The notes under the pieces: model-generated
What the model was told of the DNA's origin: nothing
Seen by the model: only the letters and a program-made list of their open reading frames with translations
The model's database searches: none
Shown here: in pieces, positions 46,317 to 57,525 of the stretch
How positions within the stretch are numbered: the stretch's first letter is position 1
Layout: every line of letters starts with the position of its first letter
Made by a program: the position numbers and the translations under genes
DNA from: Agrypnia vestita
Taxonomy: Eukaryota > Arthropoda > Insecta > Trichoptera > Phryganeidae
Direction: 5' to 3'
Assembly (NCBI GenBank): GCA_016648135.1
Contig: JADDOH010004200.1
Span: 62,001 to 126,000, forward strand
Length of the DNA: 64,000 bases

Positions 46317-47476
46317 TACGAGGCATGTCCAAAAAGTAAGAGTACTCAATTTTTCTATTTTTTTAAAGAATTATATTTTTTTTAAATTACATGGTTTTGT
46401 TAATACATACATATATATGCTAGTTAATAAAGAGTTAAAGTTGTTATTGCGGTTGTTAGACATTTTTTTTAACTGTAAATGGTTACAGATATTTTATATG
46501 AACCGTATGTTTTTCCGAGAAACGATCCTCGACGTTTCGTTGAATTCGTATTCAACGTCCTCCTGATCGCATTGAATATGAATTCAACGAAACGTCGAGA
46601 ATCGTTTCTCGGAAAAACATACGGTTCGTATAAAATATCCGTAACCATTAACAGTTAAAAAAAAATATATATATATGCTAGTTATTATTCCAAGTAGTCG
46701 CCTTCTCGTTCTATGCAGATATTGAGCCATGGTACAAGTTTTTTGATGCCCTCTTCAAAGAGCTCTCCTGCCATTACCTTCTTCCAGTTCTTGACCTCTT
46801 GTTTTACTTCCTCGTCGCTTAAAACTTTTTACCACCCATGTGAGTCTTCAGGGAGGTGAAAAAACGAAATTCTGAGGGCGCCAAGTCAGGGGAGTATGCA
46901 GGGTAGTTCAAAAATCAACCGAATGAGTCCAAAAGTACCTTGGTGGCGTTGGCTGTGTGTGGATGAGCATGGTCATTCCCCTTTGTTTATTTTGAATTGC
47001 TCTCTCGAGCTTTTTTCTCACAGAATCGTTTCCCCTTGAGGAAAATTTGATCAAAATGATTCCTTTTCTGTCTCAAAACCAACTCATCAGTCAAAATTTA
47101 ACAAAATCTTCCACTCCTCTGATCATCATGAACATTTGTTCTGCCTTCATTAAACTCACGACACCGCTTGAACACATTAGTTTGTTTTTAACACCCTCAT
47201 CATAAACAGTTTTGATCTGTGAAAAAATTCAGTCAGAGTTTTTCCTTTCACAAGAAGAAAGAGGGATAACAGCTCGCACCTCACACTTGACGGGATTTCT
47301 AATAGACATATTTAATACAAACGGACACTACAAGGTGAGTTTTCGTACTACCGAGCTCCACCAGTGCTCACTGTGTTTAGAAGAATCCCCACTACTGTTC
47401 AGTGTTACCAATTTTGAAAAAAACTCCCACAGCCCGAGAGGGCAACAGCACTTTTACTTTCTGGACATGCCTCGTA
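46317..47476 (-). mobile_element. mariner-family element, broken transposase
   Basis: The ends TACGAGGCATGTCCAAAAAG and CTTTCTGGACATGCCTCGTA are inverted repeats, with the TA target on both sides. The reverse strand carries a degraded mariner transposase in order: an N-terminal helix-turn-helix part (CEVRAVIPLSS near 47265), a middle part (VFKRCREFNEGRTNVHDDQR near 47100-47175), and the C-terminus (ELFEEGIKKLVPWLNICIER, GDYLE, stop at 46685). Stops and frameshifts break the frame and the catalytic core is largely missing. A foldback element is nested near the 3' end. Inactive. Confidence 0.85.
46462..46666. mobile_element. foldback MITE nested in mariner
   Basis: Two arms of about 95 bp (46462-46556 and 46571-46666) are near-perfect complements, meeting at a loop of about 14 bases. 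They include GAACCGTATGTTTTTCCGAG and GACGTTTCGTTGAATTC. The 16-bp string ATATATATGCTAGTTA occurs on both sides (46411, 46669), probably the duplicated insertion site. Confidence 0.8.
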
Positions 47477-49394
47477 CACACATATTTCGAAAGTGCCAGT
47501 ATCTTGTCAATGTTCAATTTGGTAAATATCTACCACATCTTGCAAAATCTTTTTTGATGGAAGAGCTTAACCTGCTTGTGTGTAATAGTGGTGATAATAT
47601 TTGTATAGTGATGTCTTACATATTTTGTACCAGGAGACAAATATTTATGGGATGAAACTATATACATGCTATACTTAAAACATTCCAGGCAATTTTCAAT
47701 AATATACATATTATGTATATATTTACCTCAATTATTTAACTGCACAATGTTGGCCAACATTCCAGATAAAAAATATCATTTCATCGGATCGAGAAGCGTT
47801 CTTTTTTTTATAATTCATGCTTGAAAATCTTTATGGTTCATAATTTTATAGAAATCTGGTAGCAAACGAGGCAGGGAAAAAATATAGAACTTTCCAGAAG
47901 AAGTTGGTACCAATGTTATATTACAATGATAGCATTTAATATATTTATATTATATACCTGATGTCCACTCTGAAACTTTACATGTTGTATGACCTCAAGA
48001 TAACACTATTATCAATCAGTGCTGCATAATGCTAATGCGTATTAGTGTGACTGTGTAACAACATTTGTAAGATTTTGTTTCAGGGTATCGTAAAGATTGA
48101 ATTAATATTTTACATAGCATACAACAATTTTAAGGTTTTAGATAAGTTTAAAGCTTAAATCAAACTTTTGGTTTATTTGGTTTTATATGAGTGGGAATAT
48201 ATTGTATAATGTAATTTGCATGAAAATTTTATGGTTAGTCAGTGTTAGTAGTGAATAGTGATACGTAAGCATGTCAATTTTGAAATGCAATATCACCTAG
48301 ATTAATATGACATGTATTTGTATCTATGTCGAACCGTTCAAAATTCTTAATGAAGTACTTTATTGACGGAAATGCTTCCATATTTAAAATTAGAAAATAT
48401 TATTTTCATATCTATAAAATGTCCATCAGAAAATAAAAAAGTTTTTAACACTTTGGCAATAATGTAATCTTATGTATTTCTTTAGATTGTGCATGAATTC
48501 ATTCCACTGTCGCTATTTTTTTTAATACATATATTTTTAAAAACATACATAGTTTGTAAAACTAAGTCTTTAGATATTTGCTTTCTTAAATATGTACAAT
48601 TTTTTTTAATTTACATATGAATAAAAATATAGTTTGAGCAAGTCTGTACATTAAAATAAAAAATGTACATAAAGATGATGTAAGGTTTTGCAGTCAACAT
48701 TGTTGTGTAGAGAAATCAATGGATTTTGCTACATTTATTATATTATATACAGATAGGTATATTTTGATAGTAAACTACATATTTACATTTACGGAAAAAG
48801 CTGGTGGCGTAGAATGTGAGAAAAGAAGTCCACACACAGAGCCATTTGATTGATTAAGGTTCCTTTATACTCTATCCATTGATGGCGTACCCTTCTTTTT
48901 GTGCGCAATTCCATTTTCATAGATCTCGATGAAGCTGAATGTGATACTAAATATTTGTCTTAAACCAATCTAGGTCACACACCTATTTAACAGAACTTTG
49001 GAATAATATGTAATACTTGTCATACAAGATGTTATTGCTTATCAATTCTCAATAAAAATAATGTCAAATGTGTTATGTTTGTCCGTATGTGAGTAGATGG
49101 ATATAATTTTAAAAATACTTAGGTGAACATTGTGTAGAATTTCATATCAAACTGTTTAATTGAGCGGCAATTAGTCATTACAACTCAAGTACAACAAATA
49201 TTCTTCAATAATAATTGTTAGAAGTCAGACAAGTATTGTAATGTTCAAATTGTTAATAAATATGTAAACACTTTCCTTCTTTCATTTATTTTCTCCGTGG
49301 ATTAAATTCTAACAAAAGTATTCCTTGGGACGAAGACTCATTTGTATGCATAACTCACCTCAGACATATTACATTAAGTACATGTAGTGATTTA
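47477..49394. other. AT-rich intergenic DNA, no gene seen
   Basis: Nearly 2 kb without exon-like or repeat structure that I can support. Confidence 0.4.
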
Positions 49395-49590
49395 TATTTG
49401 ATAGTGTATTTGAACTGGTGACACACTAACCATTATTTGAGATTTGTATCTGATTGCGTTGTTGATTGACAACCGATTTTTTGCAATTGCAATATCTTAG
49501 TTATCAATCATCCATACAATCAGATATAAATTCCAAATAACTGTACCGAAAATAACCGGTTAAAATAACGGTTTAACAATCACTAATTAT
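49395..49590. mobile_element. ACCGGT-type palindromic MITE, copy 3
   Basis: TTGTATCTGATTGCG and CCATACAATCAGATA face each other. The ends carry AACTGGTGACACACTAACC and AACCGGTTAAAATAACGG. Confidence 0.55.
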
Positions 49591-50146
49591 ATGTAATGTT
49601 ATAAGCAGAAGTTAAATAATTTAAAAATGAATTAGCGAATACATATTGCAATTAGTGAGATCGCAGGAAAGCCTTTGTGATATGCTAACCAAATCTTGTA
49701 GTGGATTCATAATCAAACCCAATTGTGGAAGTTGAACCAAATTCTACTACACGCAGGCCCAAACCTCATGATGGTGTATCACCAAGAGGTTAAGAAGCCG
49801 CATCAAAGGAGATATTAATCAAAACCCACGTTACTGTCGTCCATTGCTTCAACAAGGATGACAGTAACCAATTCTATGACTGTGGCCCATTATAAGGAAA
49901 GCTTCTCTTTTCACAGATATACCTCAGCTTCGCTTGAAGTGACTCACTGTTTTTCCTCCCTTGCGTGATCCACTGGAGAAATCTTTCCACTGACATTCTA
50001 AATAAATGTCCAATATGTTTCATCTTTTGTATGGAATTTAATTGTTAGACTTTTCAAAACGGAGGATGCGGAGAAGTTTTGTTAGGTTACGTACATACTT
50101 AAAATTTTAGGCTAAAGTAGCTGGTTTAACTATACCTAATAGAATG
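49591..50146. other. unclassified, partly GC-richer stretch
   Basis: The part at 49690-49985 is less A/T-rich (GCCCAAACCTCATGATGG, CTTCGCTTGAAGTGACTC) and may be a fragment of an unidentified element. No gene supported. Confidence 0.3.
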
Positions 50147-51218
50147 AGAGGTGACAGGATTTTTCATAACGATCATGGATACGGTTAGATTTACTTTTAT
50201 AGTTTGTAGAGTAGTCCCTTAAGGTGAATGATGTCGGTCTGCCTGCTCTCAGTGGTTGCAAATTCGAGTTATAGAGCTTACAAGAGGCTTCATTGTTGCG
50301 AAAAAAAAACGATCAGAGAAATGGTCAGTTTTAGTACCTATTCAAAGTATGGCGTTTCCGCAGATGTGATAAGTTGGTCTGCCTGCTCTAAGTGGTTGCG
50401 TTTCAGAGTTATGATGCGCGCAAGTCACTGCATTGTTGCGGAAAAAAAATACGATAACAGAAATGGTACTAAAACTGACCATTTCTGTCTGTTTTTTTTG
50501 TCGCAACAATGCAGTGACTTGCCCGCATCGTAACTCTGTAATGCAACCACTGAGAGCAGGCAGACCAACTTGTTTCATCTGCGGAGACACCATACTTTGA
50601 ATAGATACTAAAGCTGACCATTTCTGTCAACGTTTTTTTTTTCGCAACAATGCAGTGACTTGCGCGCATCATAACTCTGAAATGCAACTACTTACAGCCG
50701 CCAGACCAACTTGTTTCATCTGCGGAGACGCCATACTTCGAATAGGTACTAAAACTGACCATTTCTGTCATCGTTTTTTTTTCACAACACTGCAGTGACT
50801 TGCGCGCATCATAACTCTGAAATGCAACCACTTAGAGCCGCCAGACCAACTTGTTTCATCTGCGGAGACGGCATACTTTGAATAGGTACTAAAACTGACC
50901 ATTTCTGTTATCGTTTTTTTTTCGCAACAATGCAGTGACATGCACGCATCATAACTCTGAAACGCAACCACTTAGAGCAGGCAGACCAACTAATTTCATC
51001 TGCGGAGACGCCATACTTTGAATAGGTACTAAAACTGACCATTTCTGTAATCATTTTTTTTTCGCAACAATGAAGCCTCTTGTAAGCTCTATAACTCGAA
51101 GTTGCAACCACTGAGAGCAGGCAGACCGACATCATTCAGCTTAGGGGACTACTATACAAACTATAAGAGTAAATCTTACCATATCCACGATCGTTATGAA
51201 AAATCCCGTCACCTCTTA
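50147..51218. mobile_element. 1.07-kb foldback element built of 140-bp units
   Basis: The outer ends GAGAGGTGACAGGATTTTTC and its complement (ending CCGTCACCTCTTA) are inverted. Inverted homology runs inward about 320 bp to a centre near 50467. The right side is a tandem array: AAA(A/G)CTGACC recurs at 50471, 50610, 50751, 50891 and 51031, a period of 139-141 bp. Each unit contains TTTTTTTTCGCAACAATGCA, CATCATAACTCTGAAATGCA and CATCTGCGGAGACGCCATAC. No long ORF; short frames inside are repeats of one another. Confidence 0.85.
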
Positions 51219-51312
51219 CACTATAATATATAAAATATTATTTTAGATATTTGCACATTAAAAAAGTTGTGATCAAAACCTATATCAATCTTTGGAATTT
51301 AATAAAATAAAG

Positions 51313-51490
51313 AGTAGCTTGTTGGTCATGTGGTTAGGACTCTCGCTTCATGATCCAAAGGTCGCAGGTTCGAACCTCACTCAAAGCAAGTTAGTCCTAA
51401 TTTCATAGCACAAACGTTTAGCTTAGTTTGAAAATAGTAAGATTGTTGATGCGGCACATATTCCATGTTCGCATCTCTATTTTTAAAAAA
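51313..51490 (+). mobile_element. tRNA-derived SINE (GTGGTTAGGACTC family), copy 2
   Basis: Matches 35103-35285 throughout: AGTAGCTTGTTGGTCATGTG, B box GGTTCGAACC (51367), ATAGCACAAACGTTTAGC, then an A-rich tail. Confidence 0.75.
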
Positions 51491-51919
51491 AGAAATTTTA
51501 GATAGATAGGAAAACTTTTTAAGAGTAGTTGAGCAAGATGTTTGATTTATGAATTGCTATAATAGATAAACATAGATTAATATAAAAAAAAGTGGGAGTA
51601 GTTCCAGAGATCGGTATTAACACCATATACGGTTCGTATATCACAGCTCATGGTCTACATTTCTAAAGCCGCAAAGAAAAAACAATTGTAGCTGAAAAAA
51701 ATTATCAGTGACCAACTCAAAATCACATAGAATTCTTTGGCAATTCTGGTGATAAATATTCATACCAACAAATAAAAAGCACCAAGTTAATAAATATAAG
51801 TTACTTTATTATTTATACTGACCAAAAATTTACATATTATTGACCAAAATGCTGTATCAACCATCCTGCGAAATAATACTGAAAAATTACACCGGCGATG
51901 AAGGAGAGATATGAGAATA

Positions 51920-52417
51920 CAGTAGAACCTCTAATTTGAAATTCAAAGGACCCAAAAAAACATTTTGAATTATGAGGAACGAAGAACGTTAATTGAAAAC
52001 TCAAGGTACAAAAAAAATCTCAATATGATTGCTAAATTCCCCAAAAATCGTAAATCTCATGAAAATACCATTAATTTTGTGAAAAACTTTGGTATTTTTG
52101 CACATTTCCAGAAATCATTTTGGAAACACAGCATATATTATGCTAATACAAAAGTCGCGACATTTCTATTACTAAAGTACTCGATATTTACATATTGTTC
52201 TCACTTATGAAAAAATCGAAATAAAAATTTCAAAAAAAAATCAAATTATGTGAATTAAAACATATTGATTTATGGCGCAAGTGGCTAAAAATTATTTTGA
52301 ATTATTGATTTCGGGGTTTTCAAATTACTATGAAAATATAATTTTTTGTGGGTTCTAATAATTTTGAATTATGGCAAATTTCAAATTATCGAGGTTTGAA
52401 TTAACGGGGTATTACTG
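51920..52417. mobile_element. pogo/Tigger-like MITE, copy B (498 bp)
   Basis: Begins CAGTAGAACCTCTAATTTGA and ends GAATTAACGGGGTATTACTG, with TA on both sides. More A/T-degraded than copy C. Confidence 0.75.
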
Positions 52418-53030
52418 TACTACTTTTTCTTTTCAGAAATTTTCTAATTTAATATTGTAGAGAACCACATAAATTTTATTCAGAATAATATTATAAAATG
52501 TTTTGTAAAAATAAACTTTGACCACAAAGACTTGTGAAAACACAAAAATTTATCAATTTTAGACCTATGTCAAAACACTACTTTTCCGCCATCACTGATT
52601 TCAAAATTGTACACCCTAATGTCAAAGCCGTACGGAAGCTCTACAAAGAAAGATGAAAGGGTTCCATACCGAGATTCTAACTGTGGAGTTTCTCACTCAG
52701 TCCCTTCATGTCAAATTAACCCTGCTAAGGCCCAGCGACAGATATGTACGGCATTTAACAACTCTCGGAAATGGCCCAGTGACATAATATTCAGCATGAC
52801 TTAATCTTTATATTATATATCTCGTATTTATTTTATCTTGGCATTTGTGTAGCAATACATACCTTCCGGTGACCTTGCTTCTGCTTAAATACAAATACGC
52901 AATGAATATTAAATTTCAGTATCTGACAGTGCTCATTCTTCATAGATAATATTTTTGGGGCAGTGGTAGTGTTATCATCACAACGGAAAATGGATTAAAA
53001 GGAAAAAATATAACTTTAACATTATCTACA
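52418..53030. other. no gene recognised; downstream of NDUFB5
   Basis: A mixed-composition stretch at 52560-52800 has no bounded exon. Otherwise A/T-rich. Confidence 0.4.
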
Positions 53031-53034
53031 TTAA

Positions 53035-53040
53035 TTTATT
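53035..53040 (-). terminator. NDUFB5 poly(A) signal
   Basis: AATAAA on the reverse strand (TTTATT on +) 57 nt downstream of the stop codon. Confidence 0.7.
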
Positions 53041-53096
53041 ATATACATCATACATGTTTGAACATACGATAATTGAAATCATATGTATAAGTGAAT

Positions 53097-53255
53097 TTAA
53101 CCTCGTCGATCACCAAACCGTTCCTCCATCTCCTTGGTGTATTCCTGGTACCTACGCAGATACTTGCCAGTGACAGGCTTATAGAAGAATGCTTGGTAAT
53201 CCTGGCGGTCATACATCTTTTGCTTTATTTCCGCTTCCAAACGTCTGATTTGAGA
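53097..53255 (-). CDS. NDUFB5: NDUFB5 exon 3 (terminal)
   Basis: 159 nt, acceptor ATTTTTTTTGCAG, phase 0. Encodes SQIRRLEAEIKQKMYDRQDY and on to RFGDRRG, then TAA. Confidence 0.94.
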   Translation of the reverse strand, partial: SQIRRLEAEIKQKMYDRQDYQAFFYKPVTGKYLRRYQEYTKEMEERFGDRRG

Positions 53256-56200
53256 CTGCAAAAAAAATCTAAGTAAGACATTTTAGCCAAAAATTGTCAA
53301 TAATCATTTAAAAAATTGTCATTCAGTCAAATGCACTATTCACTTTGGATCGTTCAGTCATCCATTTGAATTATTGATTTTAATTAAATAGCAAATGGTA
53401 TTTTTATCTACAACACATCTGTCAAAAATGTGATGGGAGGGGTGGGATATTTTACTATAACCAAACTAGTGGTGGTTCAAGCGTTATTTTATTTTAACCG
53501 GTTATTTTTGGTACAGTTATTTAGGATTTGTATTTGATTATATCAATAATTGATAATTAAGATATAATTGTTGCCTAGTATCGACATTGCCCATCGAATT
53601 GCAAAAAATCAGCTGAGAAAATGCACATGTTTTTTGTAAAGCCATATTGTTTTGCCTATATAATGGTCTAATGGCCTAATAATAAAGCCATTCGCTACTG
53701 TCACATTCTGTTTATATGTGAGTACATAGATGTTTCTATCGTTTTTAAAAAAAGTTTACGTCTTTGATATTAGTGTTTGTGAAGAATCTTTTTCATACTT
53801 TTTCATTTATTTTGATAAATGTGAAAACAAAATATGTGTATATAATCCACACACACGAAAAAACATGTTTAAAAAAAAGTTTAGTATTTGCCTCTCCACG
53901 GGCGTTGCCCAGTGAGGCCGATATTAAAATTCTAACCTTTGTAAAATTCAAAGTGAAATGAATAATATTTTGAGTATGTTTAAATTTTTCAGAACAATCA
54001 ATGCTGGATTTTAGTCACAGGGACATCATTTGAAATAAATAAATTCACATCAATAGAAAAATAATACAATAAGAATTTATGCAGTGAATGGGATTTTGAT
54101 TTTACTAACTTACTTACTTACCACCACGCCGTTTCCCCGTGGGGGTAAGCAGAGAGGATAGAGTGCCACACTCTTCTGTCCTGACATATAACTCTTGCCT
54201 CATCCACATTCATAAATCCATGCATGCAAGCTCGACAGTTGTTGAGGCATCTAACGGGACCATCTTCCATCTGGTTAATCTGGTCGTGCCACATTTTCTC
54301 CATTCACCCTCTCTTTCTGGCACCGTCAACACTCGCATTATATATCTTTCTTACCATTCTTTCCTCATTCATACCCAAACCATCTGAGCGACCCTTTTTT
54401 AATTCTATTAATTATGCTAAGGTCAGCTCTACATTCATTCCTAAAATCTTTATTCTTTACTCTATCATAAATTTGGGAATTTTGAATTAAGAGAATGTAA
54501 TTTAATTTCAATAAACAAATTTCCACATTCAAAAATATTGATACAGATTTGTCTTTTGCTCCAGTCGGCTTCGTTAATCATTTTTGTTTGGTGGCGCTCT
54601 CTTTACAGCCGAGGTCAGTGTTTCTGTAAAGCCTATTTTTCAATGATTTAAAAAAGATTTATATACATACCTTGATGTTTGTGTCTTAGCTTAAAACTCT
54701 GAGGCGACTTATATATTTATGTCTCTTGATTCACAAAAAGGTAATACCTAAGCAGTTTTATTAAAGAAGGAGCATTAAAGGTACCTTTTCATATTCCTCA
54801 TAAACGTAGTGCATAAACTTTTCATAATCTTGTTGCGGATTGTTATGGATGTATCTGGCGATAAATCTCGTGATGGGGTGAGAGTAGTACTCCCAGTGCT
54901 TGGGGACATACCCCTCGGGTATTGGCTGCAGCTTGGCGGGGCCGATGAACACATTACAGTAAAAGATGACTAGTCCGCAAGGAATGGCTCCCACCATTAT
55001 ATAGTAGTGGACCATGTCCTTGAACTTGTGCCATTGCCATCTGAAAATCACGAAATAAATTAATTGTGGAAAAATTATATAAAAACTGTAATAAGCAACC
55101 GTGATTCAGGGGTATAAAAGCAAAGGCAACAATATTAGAGATGTGCCGATTATAACTTTGGCCGACTAACCGACTAGCCGATTAGTCGGTCATAAAGTGG
55201 CCGACTAGTCGGCCAAGCCGATCACGGTTTCGGGGGTAGTCGGCAATTTCCATAACGCTTCGTTTACAGCTGATTATCGCACAAGTCGCAATCGCTGCCT
55301 GCGAGCGTGTCAGAACGTGTTTTGTTTACTTTGCATTGTTTCTTGATTTTTGCTTTTGCACGGGTCAGAGCGGAGTTTTTGTGTAAAAAAATAAAGACAA
55401 TATTGTATACTGTCATGTCAAAAAATAAAGTCTCGTGTATGGATTTTTTTTGACCAATTGGACAATGATTCATATAAGTACGTTAGAGTGATTGTTTTTG
55501 TTTTTATGAAGCAGTTAATGTTTAGAATTTTTATAAATGTTTTTTTTTCAGTACATCATGTACATGCAATCTTGGTTTAATATTACTTAGACTATTAATA
55601 AAAAAAAATCCTACTCTTTTATTTATTTTGTTAATTAAGATACTAATTTTGTTTGATAAATGTTAGATATTTTTTCTTTTAAAGTAAATAATTTTAGCGA
55701 CTGATTAGTTGATTACCAAAGGAAAAGTTGCTTTACATTTCAAAATGTGTAAGATTGATTCTAAAATAAAAATATTAACACGTTGAGTTAAATTTATTTT
55801 TAAAAATAAATTTAACTCAATGTGTTAAATTTATTTTTAAAAAATGTTCCTGCATCTTCTCATACAATTGATTTTCAAATAATATTACGATAATATATAC
55901 ATACTTTAGGGTTTTAAAAGGTGAGGTGGGGCACCGTAAGAGCCACAAAATGTTGATTTTTGTGGCTCTTAAGGTGAAAAAAACTATATATGGTCGTTAA
56001 TAGATGGCGCTAGTTGTATTTTTTAAAAATGCTACAGGTCGTTCTTTTTTTAAATATCTGCGGTCGTTACTAGATGGCACTAGTTGTATTTTAAAAAGTG
56101 CTACAAGTTATCTTTTACATCTGTGGTCGTTACTAGATGGCACTAGTTGTATTTAAAAAGTGCTACAGGTTATTTTTTTATATCTGTGGTCATTACTAGA

Positions 56201-57325
56201 TAGAGCTAGTTGTATTTTAAAGCGCTAAAGTTGTTTTTTCTAGATTAATTTGTTCCATATAATCTTTTTTTTATTTCACACAAAGAAACAAACACCCATA
56301 ACACTACATTAGAAAGAGGAACATAATAATTCATGTAAAAAATAAAAAAATAAATTCCCTAAATATTTCGAGTTTGTATCAATCGAAGTGTGCAAAAAAG
56401 AAGATTTTTTCGAACTCTGGTTAATCAATATACAGAAATTAAAATTTTATAAACTTTGAATCACATGCACAGGCTATATATATGACTTGATTTAATTTTT
56501 TATAGCCAATATTATTTGTTTAGACCTATGATAACATAATATCACTGTTAGAATATGATCAAATATCTTTTATTTTTTCCCCATACATTAGTGACTTTAA
56601 TCTTGTTTGACTTCAGCGCATAAAGTTTTCTTAATATGATTTTAGGCTTGAGCAAATCACATAGATTAATTGTGACCTCACCGGGAATCGAACCCGGAAC
56701 TCTCGGTGTGAGAAGCCAGTGTCATGCCCACTGGGCTACAAGGGCCGCCAATGAAAATGATACCGGTATTACAATATAAAACAAAATAAAGATGCTCCAC
56801 GAAGCAAAATTGCAGCTCTTATTAGCCCAGTGATCACGATACTGACATCTTACACCGAGGGTTCCAGGTTCGACTCCCGGTGAGGTTACAATTAATCTAT
56901 GTGATTTTATGATATAACTACTTCAGTAGTCGTATCCCTTGAAGCGTTAAAAAATAAATATAATATCTCCTCTGAGAATGTTGTTATTCCGAAATTTATT
57001 AGTAAAGCAAGCCGACTCGCAGCTGACATTCGATGAATTTTTTGTTGAATTATTTCTCTGTTGGATAAAAAGTCACACTGACTTAATTAAATGGTGTTTA
57101 AGTTCTCAATATTTTTCTATTGAATCATAAACGTCAAATAAGTTAGATAACATGCTCAAACTAGCCTTACCTCGAAGGCCCCAAAGGAAAGAGTTTTGGC
57201 CCGTCATGACCACTCTTCAATACAGTATTTACGGAAAACTTCACATTTTGGGAACTTAATGTTTTCTTTACATTATTTTGCAAAATACTTTGAGTAAATT
57301 TACGGAAAGTGCTCCACACGGCCAT
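53097..57325 (-). CDS. NDUFB5: NADH dehydrogenase 1 beta subcomplex subunit 5 (SGDH), complete, three exons
   Basis: Join (reverse): 57325-57171, 55040-54785, 53255-53097. Translates to 189 residues, the usual length of the family (human is also 189). NDUFB5 is an accessory subunit of respiratory complex I in the mitochondrial inner membrane, with no catalytic role but needed for assembly or stability. Residues 1-45 are basic and hydroxyl-rich (MAVWSTFRKFTQSILQNNVK), fitting a mitochondrial presequence. One membrane span follows at about 65-85 (YYIMVGAIPCGLVIFYCNVF). Then come conserved EGYVPKHWEYYSHPITRF and a charged C-terminal helix ending RFGDRRG. All splice sites are GT-AG and phases match (2, 0). 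Confidence 0.95.
53466..53620. mobile_element. ACCGGT-type palindromic MITE, copy 4 (partial)
   Basis: Contains TTTTAACCGGTTATTTTTGG, TTGTATTTGATTATATCAAT and AATTGCAAAAAATCAGC as in copies 1-3. In NDUFB5 intron 2. Confidence 0.5.
54117..54420 (-). pseudogene. retroelement-like ORF fragment (uninterrupted copy)
   Basis: Reverse strand reads an open frame with MEKMWHDQINQMEDGPVRCL and QDRRVWHSILSAYPHGETAW, stopping near 54118. It matches the interrupted copy at 15424-15735. It lies in NDUFB5 intron 2 in the sense orientation of that gene. Probably the 3' part of a non-LTR element. Confidence 0.5.
54785..55040 (-). CDS. NDUFB5: NDUFB5 exon 2
   Basis: 256 nt, acceptor GTGATTTTCAG, donor AAAAG|GTACCT. 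Completes Arg, then WQWHKFKDMVHYYIMVGAIP through the membrane span to YVYEEYEK. Carries the most conserved part of the protein. Confidence 0.95.
55135..55260. repeat. GCCGACTAGTCGGC palindromic cluster, hAT-end-like
   Basis: Starts TTAGAGATGTGCCGATTATA and contains repeated GGCCGACTA/TAGTCGGC palindromes through AGTCGGCAATTTCC. AGAGATGTGCCGA is of a type seen at hAT ends. No partner end found. In NDUFB5 intron 1. Confidence 0.45.
55777..55826. repeat. 50-bp palindrome, one mismatch
   Basis: AACACGTTGAGTTAAATTTA and its complement TAAATTTAACTCAATGTGTT meet at TTTTTAAAAA. In NDUFB5 intron 1. Confidence 0.85.
55937..55971. repeat. 14-bp hairpin TAAGAGCCACAAAA
   Basis: TAAGAGCCACAAAA, loop, then exact complement TTTTGTGGCTCTTA. 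Confidence 0.8.
55991..56228 (+). repeat. four tandem units of about 63-70 bp
   Basis: TGGTCGTTACTAGATGGCAC-type starts at 55991, 56061, 56124 and 56187, each followed by TAGTTGTATTTTAAAAAGTG and GCTACAGGTT. In NDUFB5 intron 1. Confidence 0.85.
56655..56747 (-). mobile_element. tRNA-derived SINE (CCCAGTGGGC family), copy 2
   Basis: Reverse strand: GGCCCTTGTAGCCCAGTGGG, B box GGTTCGATTCCCGG, then TGAGGTCACAATTAATCTAT. It forms an inverted pair with copy 3, with 67 bases between. Confidence 0.8.
56815..56910 (+). mobile_element. tRNA-derived SINE (CCCAGTGGGC family), copy 3
   Basis: GCTCTTATTAGCCCAGTGAT, B box GGTTCGACTCCCGG, then TGAGGTTACAATTAATCTAT. Confidence 0.8.
57171..57325 (-). CDS. 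NDUFB5: NDUFB5 exon 1
   Basis: 155 nt from ATG (reverse of GCCAT at 57321-57325) to donor GAG|GTAAGG. Encodes 51 residues and two bases of an Arg codon. Ends GPKLFPLGPS. The ATG is the first in frame and opens the basic presequence. Confidence 0.93.
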
Positions 57326-57525
57326 ATTCGCAAGAAAAATATTTAACCATAGACGTCATAGACGATATAGACATAGACCATTTTCGAATAGAGATGGACA
57401 TTCGTAAACATTGAGATAATATATACGATATACCCATCTGGAGAAGCGAAGGGCAAAACTTCATTTCGGAATGAAGATTTCAACACATTCACCAATTTGA
57501 AGGCTTCAAAATTAACGCATCATTT

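Noticed and set aside
47212..47655. 147-codon + strand open frame as a gene
   Set aside because: It overlaps the antisense strand of the mariner transposase relic and runs through its terminal repeat; it is a shadow.
50228..51135. Several 67-101-codon frames with similar peptides as a gene family
   Set aside because: They are translations of the 140-bp repeat units in the foldback element, on both strands.
51965..52210. 81-codon ORF as a gene
   Set aside because: It lies within pogo-like MITE copy B, and homologous non-coding sequence occurs in copies A and C.
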